DNA from: Pseudomonas sp. NFIX28 | GTDB taxonomy: Bacteria > Pseudomonadota > Gammaproteobacteria > Pseudomonadales > Pseudomonadaceae | Assembly: GCF_900107395.1 (NCBI RefSeq) | Contig: NZ_FNPW01000002.1 | Coordinates: forward strand, 253,826-317,825 | Direction of reading: 5' to 3' | DNA: 64,000 bases | Shown here: positions 25,777 to 35,298 of the stretch, in pieces | Position numbering within the stretch: the first letter of the stretch is position 1 | Layout of the letters: every line of letters starts with the position of its first letter | Program-made: the position numbers and the translations under genes | Notes under the pieces: generated by a model | The model's database searches: none | What the model saw: only the letters and a program-made list of their open reading frames with translations | Told to the model about the DNA's origin: nothing

Positions 25777-26610
25777 TCAATCCCTCATCAAGGCGGTCAC
25801 GCGCTGTTGCCCGTCATGGGCCACGCCGTTGTAGTTGAGCAGGCGCGACAGTTCGTCGGCGCTGCGGCGGACCTGCGACAGCAGTTCCTCGAAGTTGACG
25901 TGGCCGATCTGCGTGGTGGGAATGGTCACGCCCAGGGCGGCGGCGATGCGCCCGCTCTGGTCGCGCACCGGCGCGGCCACGGTGGAGATCGCCGACTCGA
26001 AGAAACCTTCGCCGCTGACAAAGCCGCGCTGGCGGTCGGCCTGGACCATGTCGAACAGCTCCAGCACGGTTTTCGGCGTGCTGTGGGAGTGCTGCTCCAG
26101 GTGCTCTTCGGGGTACAGCTCGCGCAGTTCGGCCAGCGACAGGTCCTCCAGAAGGATGCGCCCCAGTACCGTGGCGTGGGCCGGCAGGCGGGTGCCGACG
26201 TTGACCGCGTTGGAGAACACCGACGGCGGCGAGACCTTGGCCACGTAGACGATCGAGCGGCCGTCGCGCACCACCAGGTTGCTCGGGTAGTTGAGGCGGT
26301 CGCACAGGCGCGCCAGCAGCGGCTGGCCGAGTTCGGTCAGCTCCAGCGACGCCAGGTACTCGAAGCCCAGGCGCAGCACCGACATGCCGAGGCGATATTC
26401 ATTGCCGCTGCGGGTGACGAAACCCATGGTTTCCAGGGTGGCGAGCAGGCGGAAGATGGTCGAGCGCGGCAGGGCCAGGCGGCGGGCCAGTTCCGGCGCG
26501 GTCAGGGTGCGGTTGCGCCGGCTGAACTCGCAGAGCAGCAACAGGCCACGCTCCAGGCCCGGCACTATGTATTTGTCCTGAGCGTCCTTCAGCAGATCGG
26601 AGTCGTTCAT
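25777..26610 (-). CDS. IclR family transcriptional regulator of the catabolic operon
   Basis: A 277-residue regulator. The winged helix at residues about 15-80 reads GLERGLLLLCEFSRRNRTLTAPELARRLALPRSTIFRLL. The C-terminal effector domain spans about residues 95-265 (LTELGQPLLARLCDRLNYPSNLVVRDG). IclR proteins respond to aromatic or small-acid effectors. It is embedded mid-operon, overlapping the hydrolase gene by 4 bases, so it would be made with its own targets. The palindromes at 31632 and 31758 fit IclR-type operators in length and symmetry. Whether it activates or represses is unknown. Confidence 0.94.
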   Translation of the reverse strand: MNDSDLLKDAQDKYIVPGLERGLLLLCEFSRRNRTLTAPELARRLALPRSTIFRLLATLETMGFVTRSGNEYRLGMSVLRLGFEYLASLELTELGQPLLARLCDRLNYPSNLVVRDGRSIVYVAKVSPPSVFSNAVNVGTRLPAHATVLGRILLEDLSLAELRELYPEEHLEQHSHSTPKTVLELFDMVQADRQRGFVSGEGFFESAISTVAAPVRDQSGRIAAALGVTIPTTQIGHVNFEELLSQVRRSADELSRLLNYNGVAHDGQQRVTALMRD

Positions 26611-27485
26611 AGGGTTCTACCTGTCAGGGATTCTTTGATGGCAAAGGCCAGGCGGCCCGCGACCACCAGCGGTTGTTCGATGGGGCTGGCGTGGCCCGCG
26701 TCGGCGATCAGGTTGAAGCTGGCGCCCAGCGCCTTGGCCAGGGTCAGGCAGGCCTCGGCCGGGGTGATGCGGTCGGCCTCGCCGCAATGCACTTCGCAGG
26801 GCATGCCGGGCTGGCCGTGGCGCAGCAGGTCGTCGCCGCACAGCAGCTCGATGGCCTGGCGATAACCCGCGGGGTTGAGCCGCGCCATGTTCCAGCGCAC
26901 CCAGGCCAGGGCTTGCGGCGCGGCGTTGGGCGAAAGCATGTGGGCGCTGCGCTGTTCGGCCAGGCCGGCGATCCCCAGGTGCTCCAGGTTCTCCAGGCGC
27001 TGGCGGCGTACCTGCTGGCGCTGCTCGGCCCGCTGCGGCGCGCCATAACCCCGCGCCGGGCTGATCAGTACCAGGCGACTCACCCGGCTCGCCTGTGAAC
27101 TGCGGGCGAAGGCCAGGGCCGGCAGCGCGCCGAGGGAATGCCCGACCAGCACGCATTTCTCGACGTCCAGCGCATCGAGCATCTGCACCAGGCGCGCGGC
27201 GTACTGCTCGGCCTTGGGCGCGGGGTATTCCAGGGGGCTGGAATCGCCGTAGCCGGGCGCGTCCCAGGCGATGACCCGGGCCTGCGGCGCCAACTGTTGC
27301 GCCACCTGCAGCCAGGACGCCGCCCCGGAACCGATGCCGTGCAGCAGCACGATCGCCGGGCCCGAACCGCATTCGCGCAGGGCCTGCCGGCCGCCGGCCA
27401 CGGGCACCAGGCGCTGGGCAAAGTCGCGGGCCAGTCGGGCTTGCAGGTCCGCCGTCGGTGCGGCTTGAGAGAGGCCTGGCAACAT
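26607..27485 (-). CDS. Alpha/beta-fold hydrolase
   Basis: A 292-residue serine hydrolase. The oxyanion region is VLLHGIGSGAASW near residue 50, the nucleophile elbow is LVGHSLGALPALAF (Ser near residue 118), the acid is likely in GEADRITPAEA, and the catalytic His is in ADAGHASPIEQP. In meta-cleavage pathways such an enzyme hydrolyses the ring-opened dienoate after an extradiol dioxygenase; that would fit the VOC gene in the same operon (inference). It lies 4 bases after the cupin gene. Confidence 0.92.
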   Translation of the reverse strand: MLPGLSQAAPTADLQARLARDFAQRLVPVAGGRQALRECGSGPAIVLLHGIGSGAASWLQVAQQLAPQARVIAWDAPGYGDSSPLEYPAPKAEQYAARLVQMLDALDVEKCVLVGHSLGALPALAFARSSQASRVSRLVLISPARGYGAPQRAEQRQQVRRQRLENLEHLGIAGLAEQRSAHMLSPNAAPQALAWVRWNMARLNPAGYRQAIELLCGDDLLRHGQPGMPCEVHCGEADRITPAEACLTLAKALGASFNLIADAGHASPIEQPLVVAGRLAFAIKESLTGRTL

Positions 27486-27489
27486 GGGC

Positions 27490-28029
27490 TTATCCGCGCT
27501 TGATCGAGGCCAGAGGGTGCTCTGGCGGATAGGTCGGGGTGATCGGCTTTTTCGCGCCGAGCATCACGCACATCAGCGCGTCTTCGTCGCCGATGTTGAT
27601 CTCTTCGCGGTACACGCCCGGCGGCACGGAGATCACGTCGCGGTCGGTGAGGATGGTCTCGAAGCGCTCGCCGTCCTTCTCCAGCACCACCTTGAGCTTG
27701 CCGCGCAGCACGAAGAACACTTCCTCGACGTCGATGTGCAGGTGCGGCGGGCCTTCGTGACCGGCCGGGATGACCATGGTGGAGAAGGTGAAGTGCTCCG
27801 ACGGGATGGTGTTCATGTCGCTGCTGACGCCGGTGCCGCCGGTGCCGATGTAGCGCATTTGCGCGCGGCGGAATTTCGGGTCGTAGTCGGCCTGGAACTT
27901 CAGCGCGTCCCAGTCGTACTTGCGCGTCTGGTAGCGGGCGATGCGGGTGTTCATCCAGCTTTCCAGGCTGGCGCCGGCAGGGCGGTCCCAGCTCTTGGGG
28001 GTGGCGTTTTGGGCAGATAGATCGGTCAT
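27490..28029 (-). CDS. Cupin-domain protein
   Basis: A 179-residue single-cupin protein. The metal-binding motif is GPPHLHIDVEEVFFVLRGKLKVVLEKDGE (two His and a Glu in motif 1), and motif 2 lies near ISVPPGVYREEI, where the usual His is not obvious. It might be a ring-modifying dioxygenase, an isomerase or a non-enzymatic binding protein. The start at 28029 lies 13 bases after the SDR gene; an upstream in-frame Met would overlap that gene. Confidence 0.85.
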   Translation of the reverse strand: MTDLSAQNATPKSWDRPAGASLESWMNTRIARYQTRKYDWDALKFQADYDPKFRRAQMRYIGTGGTGVSSDMNTIPSEHFTFSTMVIPAGHEGPPHLHIDVEEVFFVLRGKLKVVLEKDGERFETILTDRDVISVPPGVYREEINIGDEDALMCVMLGAKKPITPTYPPEHPLASIKRG

Positions 28030-28042
28030 GACAGTCTCCAGA

Positions 28043-28807
28043 TCAAGGCATGACGAACCCGCCGTTGACCGGCAGGGTTTGTCCAGTGATGAAACGGGCA
28101 AGGTCGGACAGCGCGAACAGCACGGCGCCGCTGACGTCTTCGGGCAGTTGCGGGCGCTGGATGGCCCGCTGGTCGTTGTACAAACGGTGGCGCGCCTCGG
28201 GCACGTAGGCGGTGGCCTCCACCAGCACCAGGCCGGGGGCGATGGCGTTGACCGTGATGTTGTCGGCGCCCAGCTCGCGGGCCAGGCTGCGGGTCATGGC
28301 GATGATCGCGCCCTTGCTGGCGACGTAGGCCAGCAGGTTCGGCGCGCCCCACAGCGGGGTGTCTGAAGCCAGGTTGACGATGGCGCCACGGCCGCTGGCG
28401 CGCAGGGCCGGCAGGCAGGCGGTGGTCATCAGCCAGGTGCCGCGCACGTTGACCTGCATTACCTGATCCCAGGTGTCGATGCTCAGCTCTTCGCAGCCCT
28501 TGCCGCCGGAATTGGTGATCGAGGCGTTGTTCACCAGGCCGTCGAGGCCGCCGAGCAGGCCCAGGGTGGCGGCGATGCAGGCATCGATGGAGGCTGGCTG
28601 GGTCAGGTCGAGGGTCACGGCCTGGACATCCAGGCCCTGGGCTTGCAGTTCGCTGGCGGCCTGTTGCACGCGCTCTTGCAGCACGTCGGCGATCACCACC
28701 CGGGCACCGGCCCGGCCGATGGCCTGGGCGAAGGCATAGCCCAGGCCGCGGGCGCCGCCGGTGACCAGCACCCGGCGCCCTTCTAGCAGAAGATTCTGGC
28801 TGTTCAT
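28043..28807 (-). CDS. Short-chain dehydrogenase/reductase
   Basis: A 254-residue SDR with an intact classical site: cofactor motif VTGGARGLGYAF (about residue 15), NNASI (about residue 90), the catalytic Ser in NLASDTP, and Tyr/Lys in YVASKGA. The usual PVNGGF ending is present. It oxidises or reduces a hydroxyl/keto group on a pathway intermediate. Its ATG overlaps the permease stop by one base (TAATG). This contrasts with the second SDR of the operon, at 24978, which lacks the Tyr and Lys. Confidence 0.93.
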   Translation of the reverse strand: MNSQNLLLEGRRVLVTGGARGLGYAFAQAIGRAGARVVIADVLQERVQQAASELQAQGLDVQAVTLDLTQPASIDACIAATLGLLGGLDGLVNNASITNSGGKGCEELSIDTWDQVMQVNVRGTWLMTTACLPALRASGRGAIVNLASDTPLWGAPNLLAYVASKGAIIAMTRSLARELGADNITVNAIAPGLVLVEATAYVPEARHRLYNDQRAIQRPQLPEDVSGAVLFALSDLARFITGQTLPVNGGFVMP

Positions 28808-29583
28808 TATTGGGTGCTCAGCATGGCTTTGGGCATGTAGTGCAGGACGCGTTTTTCCGCCCAGACCACGGCGCCATAGGCGATCACGCCGATCAGGGTG
28901 AGCATGACGATGGCGACGAACACCCCGGCGGTGTTGCCCTGGCCCTCGGCGTCCACCAGCAGGAAGCCCAGGCCCTGGTTGCCGCCGACCAGCTCGCCGA
29001 CGGTGACGCCGATCACCGCCAGGGTCGAGGCGATGCGCAGGCCGGAGAACAGCGCGGCCATGGCCGAGGGGAACTCCACCAGGCGGAAGATCTGCCAGCG
29101 GCTGGCGTTCATGGTGCGCACCAGGTTGATCATGTCCGGATCGACGGTGCGGATCGCCGACAGCACGTTGATCATCACCGGGAAGAACACGATCAGGATG
29201 GCGATCAGGATCTTCGGGTAGATGGTGTAGCCCAGCCACATCACGAACAGCGGCGCGAAGGCGACTTTCGGGGCGATCTGCAATGCCAGGATGTAAGGCG
29301 ACAACATGGCTTCGGCGGCGGGCGACAGGCCCAGGGACACGCCAATCACTACCCCCAGCAAGGCACCGAGGGCGAAGCCGACGATGATCTCCAGCGCGGT
29401 GATCAGGGTGTGCTGCAGCAGGCCGCCGCTGTGCCACATCACCAGGCTTTCCTGGGCGACGCGGCTCAGCTGCGGCATGACGAATTCGGGCATGTCGAGC
29501 AGGCCGGGGCCCCATTGCCAGAGCACCAGGAACAGGACCAGCAGCGCGGCGCTGCCGAGCATGGAGTTATTCAGGCTTTTCAT
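28807..29583 (-). CDS. ABC transporter permease (SsuC/TauC type)
   Basis: A 258-residue inner-membrane permease of the nitrate/sulfonate/taurine class. The cytoplasmic EAA-like loop is visible at about residues 160-180 (MINLVRTMNASRWQIFRLVEFPSAMAALFSGLRIA). About six hydrophobic segments span the protein, beginning with MLGSAALLVLFLVLWQW. It joins the binding protein and ATPase upstream to form one importer. The ATG at 29583 comes 28 bases after the binding-protein gene. Confidence 0.93.
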   Translation of the reverse strand: MKSLNNSMLGSAALLVLFLVLWQWGPGLLDMPEFVMPQLSRVAQESLVMWHSGGLLQHTLITALEIIVGFALGALLGVVIGVSLGLSPAAEAMLSPYILALQIAPKVAFAPLFVMWLGYTIYPKILIAILIVFFPVMINVLSAIRTVDPDMINLVRTMNASRWQIFRLVEFPSAMAALFSGLRIASTLAVIGVTVGELVGGNQGLGFLLVDAEGQGNTAGVFVAIVMLTLIGVIAYGAVVWAEKRVLHYMPKAMLSTQ

Positions 29584-29611
29584 CGTGTGCGTACCTTGTT
29601 GTCCCGGTGGC

Positions 29612-30604
29612 TCATTGCGCGGCGACCGGGCTGTCGACGAATTGGTTGGTGAACAGGTCCTCGAGCTTGGGCTCCTGGCTGACGATGCCTTCGCTGACGT
29701 AGAACTGGCGGACCTTGTCCAGGCGCTGCGGGTCGATGTGCCCAAGCACGCGCTGGTTGGCGTAGACATGCTCGACGTAGAGCTTGAAGACCTTCTCCAG
29801 CGAGTCTTCCTTGCCGGCATAGGCCGGTACGGCCTTGGCGAAGGTCACGGCGGCGGCGCGCGGGTCCTGGATGATGTCGCGCATGCCTTGCAGGGTGGCC
29901 TGGACCACGCCGCGCACCACCTTGGGCTGGTTCTTGATAGCGTCGTCGGAGGCGAGGATCGCCTGGGCCATGCTTTCGAAGATCTGCGCCTGGGGAATCA
30001 GCTTGATCTGTATCCCGGCTTCTTCGGCGTTGACCACCCAGTCCGGCACGCCGGCCATGGCCTGGGCCTTGTCGGCCGAGAACAGCTGCCAGACCCCGGC
30101 CGGCCCGGCGGCCTGGATGTTCACGTCGGTCTTGCTCAGGCCGGCTTTGCGCAGCGAGGCGAGCAGGGCGTAGTAAGTGGTGTCGGAGTAGGACATCACC
30201 GTCATGGTCTTGCCCTTGAGGTCGGTGATGGAGCCGATGTTTTCCTTGGCGTTGGTGGCGATCATGGTCACCCCGCCGGCGCCCAGCACCGCCACGGCGC
30301 GTACCGGGATGCCATTGGCCCGCACCACGATCGGCGTGTCGCCGATGGCGCCGCCGAGCAGGGCGTTACCGGCGCCGATCTGCTTGGCCACGTCGACCCC
30401 GCCCTTGGCGGCGATAAAGGTCAGGTCCAGGTCCTGGGCGGCGTAGTAACCCTTCTCCTTGGCGATGATCCAGGGCGCGAACGCCGGCGAGTTGGGCGGT
30501 GCCGGCAGCAGGTAGGTGACCTTGGTCGGTTGCGCCTGGACGGCACAGGCCATGCCGAGGCCCAGGCTGAGGGCGCAAAGACGTTGAAACAGAGACTTGA
30601 GCAT
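29612..30604 (-). CDS. NMT1-type ABC transporter substrate-binding protein
   Basis: A 330-residue periplasmic protein with a signal peptide (ALSLGLGMACAVQAQP) and the NMT1/THI5/SsuA-like fold (PPNSPAFAPWIIAKEKGYYAAQDLDL). This class binds sulfonates, nitrate, pyrimidine precursors and also aromatic acids in some catabolic operons. In this operon the ligand is presumably the pathway substrate. It is the second gene from the promoter, 39 bases after the ATPase gene. Confidence 0.93.
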   Translation of the reverse strand: MLKSLFQRLCALSLGLGMACAVQAQPTKVTYLLPAPPNSPAFAPWIIAKEKGYYAAQDLDLTFIAAKGGVDVAKQIGAGNALLGGAIGDTPIVVRANGIPVRAVAVLGAGGVTMIATNAKENIGSITDLKGKTMTVMSYSDTTYYALLASLRKAGLSKTDVNIQAAGPAGVWQLFSADKAQAMAGVPDWVVNAEEAGIQIKLIPQAQIFESMAQAILASDDAIKNQPKVVRGVVQATLQGMRDIIQDPRAAAVTFAKAVPAYAGKEDSLEKVFKLYVEHVYANQRVLGHIDPQRLDKVRQFYVSEGIVSQEPKLEDLFTNQFVDSPVAAQ

Positions 30605-30643
30605 GGGGACTCCTGAATCGGTTGGGGGCCGCGAGGGCGGTGA

Positions 30644-31495
30644 TCAATGCAGTTCGGTGTCTGCGCCGACTTGCAGCAACTCCATCAGGCGGCCCACCAG
30701 CGGGCCGATTTCCGGCAGCTTGCGGCGCTCCAGCGGGTTGTCGCGAAACGGCAGGTCGATGCTGATTTCTTCGATGATGGTGCCGGGGCGGGCGCTCATG
30801 ACCAGCAACCGGTCGGACATGGCGATGCCTTCGATCAGGTCGTGGGTGATGAACAGGGCGGTCTTCTTTTCGTCGTACAGCATCCGCGCCATGTCCTGCT
30901 GCAGGATCATCTTGGTCTGGGCATCGAGGGCGGAAAACGGCTCGTCGAGGAACAGCACCTGCGGGTCGATGGCCAGGGTCCGGGCCAGGGCTGCGCGCTG
31001 GCGCATGCCGCCGGACAGCTGGAACGGGTAGTGATCGGCGAAGCCCTTGAGGTGGCAGCGTTCGAGCAGGTCGTTGGCCACGGTCTGCCGGGTGGCGGCG
31101 GGCACGCCCTGGATCTCCAGGCCCAGCTCGACGTTGCGGCGGATGCTGCGCCAGGGCATCAGCAGGTCTTTCTGCAACATGAAGGCGACCTGGCGCACCG
31201 GGCCGGTGACCGGCTCGCCGCTGACGAACACTTCGCCTTCGCTGGGGCGATACAGGCCCGAGCCCATATTGAGGATGGTGCTCTTGCCGCAACCGGAAGG
31301 GCCGATGATCGATACCACTTCACCGCGGCGAATCTTGAAGTTCACTTCGCGAATGGCGAACGGCGCTTCGGACTGGCCCTTGGCCGGGAAACATTTGCCG
31401 ACATTGCGAAATTCAATTTCAGTCGGCTCCTGATCTTCCTTGGGAGCGGGCTTATTCCATTGAGAGGCGACGGCGTACATCTCTTTCACAGCCAT
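30644..31495 (-). CDS. ABC transporter ATP-binding protein
   Basis: A 283-residue ATPase. Walker A is [11 protein letters not shown] (about residue 60), the signature is LSGGMRQRAALARTL (about residue 160), and Walker B is VLFLDEPFSALD. It energises the importer with the two following genes. It is the first gene of the operon; its start is followed upstream by a 360-base AT-rich region carrying two palindromes. The N-terminal 30 residues before the ABC fold are hydrophilic and unremarkable. Confidence 0.94.
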   Translation of the reverse strand: MAVKEMYAVASQWNKPAPKEDQEPTEIEFRNVGKCFPAKGQSEAPFAIREVNFKIRRGEVVSIIGPSGCGKSTILNMGSGLYRPSEGEVFVSGEPVTGPVRQVAFMLQKDLLMPWRSIRRNVELGLEIQGVPAATRQTVANDLLERCHLKGFADHYPFQLSGGMRQRAALARTLAIDPQVLFLDEPFSALDAQTKMILQQDMARMLYDEKKTALFITHDLIEGIAMSDRLLVMSARPGTIIEEISIDLPFRDNPLERRKLPEIGPLVGRLMELLQVGADTELH

Positions 31496-31631
31496 TGGGA
31501 AGGTACTCTGGTCTGTTTTATAGGTGATACGCCGTTTAGTGCATGAACAATGCCAGTGCTTTCCTTTGCTTTGGTTTTGTTTAAAAACTCTTGTTTATTA
31601 ATTACTTATAGATAATTAGTTGAAAATGAAA

Positions 31632-31649
31632 TGTTTTATATATGAAACA
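31632..31649. promoter_or_regulatory. Palindrome 1, candidate IclR operator
   Basis: TGTTTTATATATGAAACA is an 18-bp near-perfect palindrome lying 137 bases before the first gene of the operon. It differs from the site at 31758 in one position of 18. Confidence 0.6.
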
Positions 31650-31757
31650 CGGTTTCTTATTTGGCACGAAACTGCACACTGCCCGGGCATAGCCTGGGAA
31701 GTTGCAAGAAGTCGGTGCTTGTTCAGGTAACGCAAAAAGCGCAATAAATCGCTTATT

Positions 31758-31775
31758 TGTTTTGTATATGAAACA
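31758..31775. promoter_or_regulatory. Palindrome 2, candidate IclR operator
   Basis: TGTTTTGTATATGAAACA matches the site at 31632 in 17 of 18 positions, with starts 126 bp apart, as expected for paired operator sites. Confidence 0.6.
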
Positions 31776-31857
31776 GAGCCAATAAGAGTTACTGGTTTAT
31801 CAGGGAAGAATCTTGAGGACATTGGTAGTCCTCAAGGTCAGTATCGGCAGGGCGGGA

Positions 31858-32517
31858 TCAGGTCGGCTGGGGGAGGACCGGGCATCTGCTCAAGAACTGT
31901 TGCAGTCCTTGTTGATATGCCTGGGGCGGCATGAGGTCACTGTGTTTGGCGATGTGATAGGCCAGGCCCTTATGTTCCAGCTCGGCGCAGGCCACGGCGT
32001 AGAAGTCGGGCGTTTCCCGCAGGTGCGCGATCCGCTCCCAGGCCAGCGTACTCTTGCCGCCCTTGGCGTTGCTCAAGGTAAAGCCCCGGTCGTCGAACGC
32101 CAGGCAATAAATGCCTTCGGCGGCCTTCAGGGACGCGCGCAACCTGGATTCGATCAAGCGTTGGTTCAGCCCGCGCAACGGTGGGTTGGGCTTGGCCGGC
32201 TTGGCGGCGATACGGGCTTGCAGGTGCTGGAGCCAGCGCCCGCAATAGCGCCACCAGAGCGGGATGAAGACCAGCGCGAACAGCGCCAGGGCGATGAGCT
32301 TCTCTGGCGTGAAGCGCCGCTCGGGGAAATAGATCGCCAGGGCGCCGCCGACCAGGCACAGGACGAGCAGCAGGGGGCCGAGCAGGCGGCTCTGCCAATG
32401 GGCGACGCTGCCCATGATCCGCGCCTGCTGCTGATCATGCTCGAGCATTGCCTGGCGCAGCTTTTCGGCGAGCCTGGTTTCGGTGTGTGCGGGGGTGATG
32501 CTGAATTGCAGTTCCAT
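31858..32517 (-). CDS. YcxB-like two-helix membrane protein
   Basis: A 219-residue protein with two adjacent transmembrane segments (LLGPLLLVLCLVGGALAIYF and LIALALFALVFIPLWW, residues about 45-90) and a soluble C-terminal half, matching the general plan of YcxB-like proteins. The segment LAFDDRGFTLSNAKGGKSTLAWERIAHLRET fits the family's beta-rich C-terminal domain. The function of the family is not established. It stands alone between the catabolic operon and another unknown gene. Confidence 0.75.
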   Translation of the reverse strand: MELQFSITPAHTETRLAEKLRQAMLEHDQQQARIMGSVAHWQSRLLGPLLLVLCLVGGALAIYFPERRFTPEKLIALALFALVFIPLWWRYCGRWLQHLQARIAAKPAKPNPPLRGLNQRLIESRLRASLKAAEGIYCLAFDDRGFTLSNAKGGKSTLAWERIAHLRETPDFYAVACAELEHKGLAYHIAKHSDLMPPQAYQQGLQQFLSRCPVLPQPT

Positions 32518-32593
32518 GGGGGCTGATTCCGAGGTCCATGTTCGGTTGAGGGCGGCAGTCTAGCGGTTTGGGCAATGCCCGGCGGCTCGCCGT

Positions 32594-33319
32594 TCAGGCT
32601 GGAAACTGCGGTACATGCTGTTCCACCCACTCGAACAGGCGCTCGTCGAGCAGCGGTCGGTAGCGGTCGTAGGCGTCCTGGTGGCTGTTGAAGAGTGGGT
32701 CCTGATTGATCCGCGCGGCCAGCGCGGTCGGGCTGTCGCTCCCGGCATGGTTTGCCCTCAGGTGTTTTTGTCGCTGATCGGCCTGTGCCAGGGTGTCCGC
32801 CAGGGCGTGCAGTTGCAGATGCCTGAACTGGGCGATGGCCTGGGGCAGGTGAAAGTGCAGGGCACTGTCAAAGCCTTCCCAGTCCTCAAAGGCCAGCCAC
32901 TCGTGGAGTACCATGAAGCAGCGCGGTGCCGGTGCCAGTTGTTCCAGTGGCTCGAAGGCCAGCCAGTACTGGCGCGGCAGCTGTTCCTCGGTTTCGATGG
33001 CCTGGGCGATCAGGTCCAGGGCCCGGCCTTTGTCTCGGTGATGTTTGCGCAGGATGCGCTGGGTCAGGGTGAAGCGTGCTTCTTCTATAGCGTGCAGGGC
33101 ACGGTTCAGGTCGTAGCCAGCGTTGTGCAGGTGTTCCCGGGCTTGCTCGGGAGGCAGGCCGGACTTGCTCGCCAGCACTTGCAGCAACTCGTTCTTGTAG
33201 TGCTCGGCGGCTTGCTGGGGGTTGCCTGCGCAGCGTTCGAGCAAGGCCTGGGCATGGCGCAGGCCCACGGGGATCAAGCTGCGCAGTTGCTGTATCGCCT
33301 GGATGTGCGTCGGGTCCAT
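32594..33319 (-). CDS. Protein with tandem UBA-like helical motifs, function unknown
   Basis: A 241-residue soluble protein. Residues about 8-40 (QLRSLIPVGLRHAQALLERCAGNPQQAAEH) and 50-85 (LASKSGLPPEQAREHLHNAGYDLNRALHAIEEA) both look like the three-helix UBA/EF-Ts N-terminal motif: a small residue turn, a helix, then ND or GN followed by A-L or A-A. The C-terminal 150 residues match nothing I know (EQLPRQYWLAFEPLEQL, FDSALHFHLPQAIAQF). The ATG at 33319 is chosen because the longer frame upstream runs through a REP element. Confidence 0.7.
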   Translation of the reverse strand: MDPTHIQAIQQLRSLIPVGLRHAQALLERCAGNPQQAAEHYKNELLQVLASKSGLPPEQAREHLHNAGYDLNRALHAIEEARFTLTQRILRKHHRDKGRALDLIAQAIETEEQLPRQYWLAFEPLEQLAPAPRCFMVLHEWLAFEDWEGFDSALHFHLPQAIAQFRHLQLHALADTLAQADQRQKHLRANHAGSDSPTALAARINQDPLFNSHQDAYDRYRPLLDERLFEWVEQHVPQFPA

Positions 33320-33449
33320 CGACGGCGGTGCCTCGGGGTCTGATTGGGCGGAAAGCCGATTATCCTCCGCGTCGGGGGAGTGTGCTTGTTTAAAGCGAGT
33401 GGTTTGCCGGACAGATTGTGCTGCCAGGTTTTGCGGCCCCTGCGGTGCC

Positions 33450-33520
33450 GGTCGCAGCCTCGCGGGCTCGGCAGCGGCTACGGGGCCAATGTTGTAGCCG
33501 CTGCCGAAGGCTGCGATCGG
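33450..33520. repeat. REP family B pair, arms facing outward
   Basis: GTCGCAGCCTCGCGGGCTCG runs into GGCTAC, and after 13 bases GTAGCCGCTGCCGAAGGCTG begins. The two inverted arms are arranged tail to tail, unlike the head-to-head pairs at 42292 and 53062. Confidence 0.85.
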
Positions 33521-33590
33521 TCGCGAAGCGGGCGTGGCGATTTTAAGGACGAAGAGCGTCGGCAGCAGGTCGGGAGGGAGAACGGCAGGC

Positions 33591-33624
33591 AAAAAAAAGG
33601 GCCTGGAGAAGAATCTCCAAGCCC
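33591..33624 (-). terminator. Intrinsic terminator of aspA
   Basis: Read on the minus strand, a stem GGGCTTGGAGA/TCTCCAGGCCC closes a short loop and is followed by eight T. It lies about 70 bases past the aspA stop codon. Confidence 0.88.
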
Positions 33625-33692
33625 TCAAAAGGTGAGAGGTGTCTAGTCCCTCGACCTGGTGAGCGTTGCCCTGTGGCCAGGGCGGGCGTTGG

Positions 33693-35117
<1,425 letters not shown>

Positions 35118-35298
35118 GATAGAAATCATCTCGATATGGACCCGGTCTGTGCCGGAACGCTGCGAATCCTAGGCTTGTGGGAAAATTTGGGCCAATGCTG
35201 TTAAACACTGGCCTATGCATAAACGGCATAATGCCCATGTGACGCCGCTTGCGCGGCAAGCGTGTGACCTAAAATGGTGCGTTCCCCGGGAGGACGTG

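Larger units (their letters stand above)
31496..31857 (-). promoter_or_regulatory. Upstream control region of the 18-gene operon
   Basis: A gap of 362 bases, unusually AT-rich (runs such as TTTATTAATTACTTATAG near 31595), with no convincing gene. It holds two near-identical 18-bp palindromes at 31632 and 31758. The flanking gene on the other side points the same way, so the region serves only the operon start at 31495. Confidence 0.6.

Noticed and set aside
28043..29515. 490-codon minus-strand frame extending the SDR gene upstream
   Set aside because: The N-terminal part overlaps the permease gene in another frame and lacks family sense; the SDR starts at 28807.
31661..31677. TGGCACGAAACTGCA as an RpoN promoter
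   Set aside because: The gap between GG and GC is 9, not 10, and no plus-strand gene follows.
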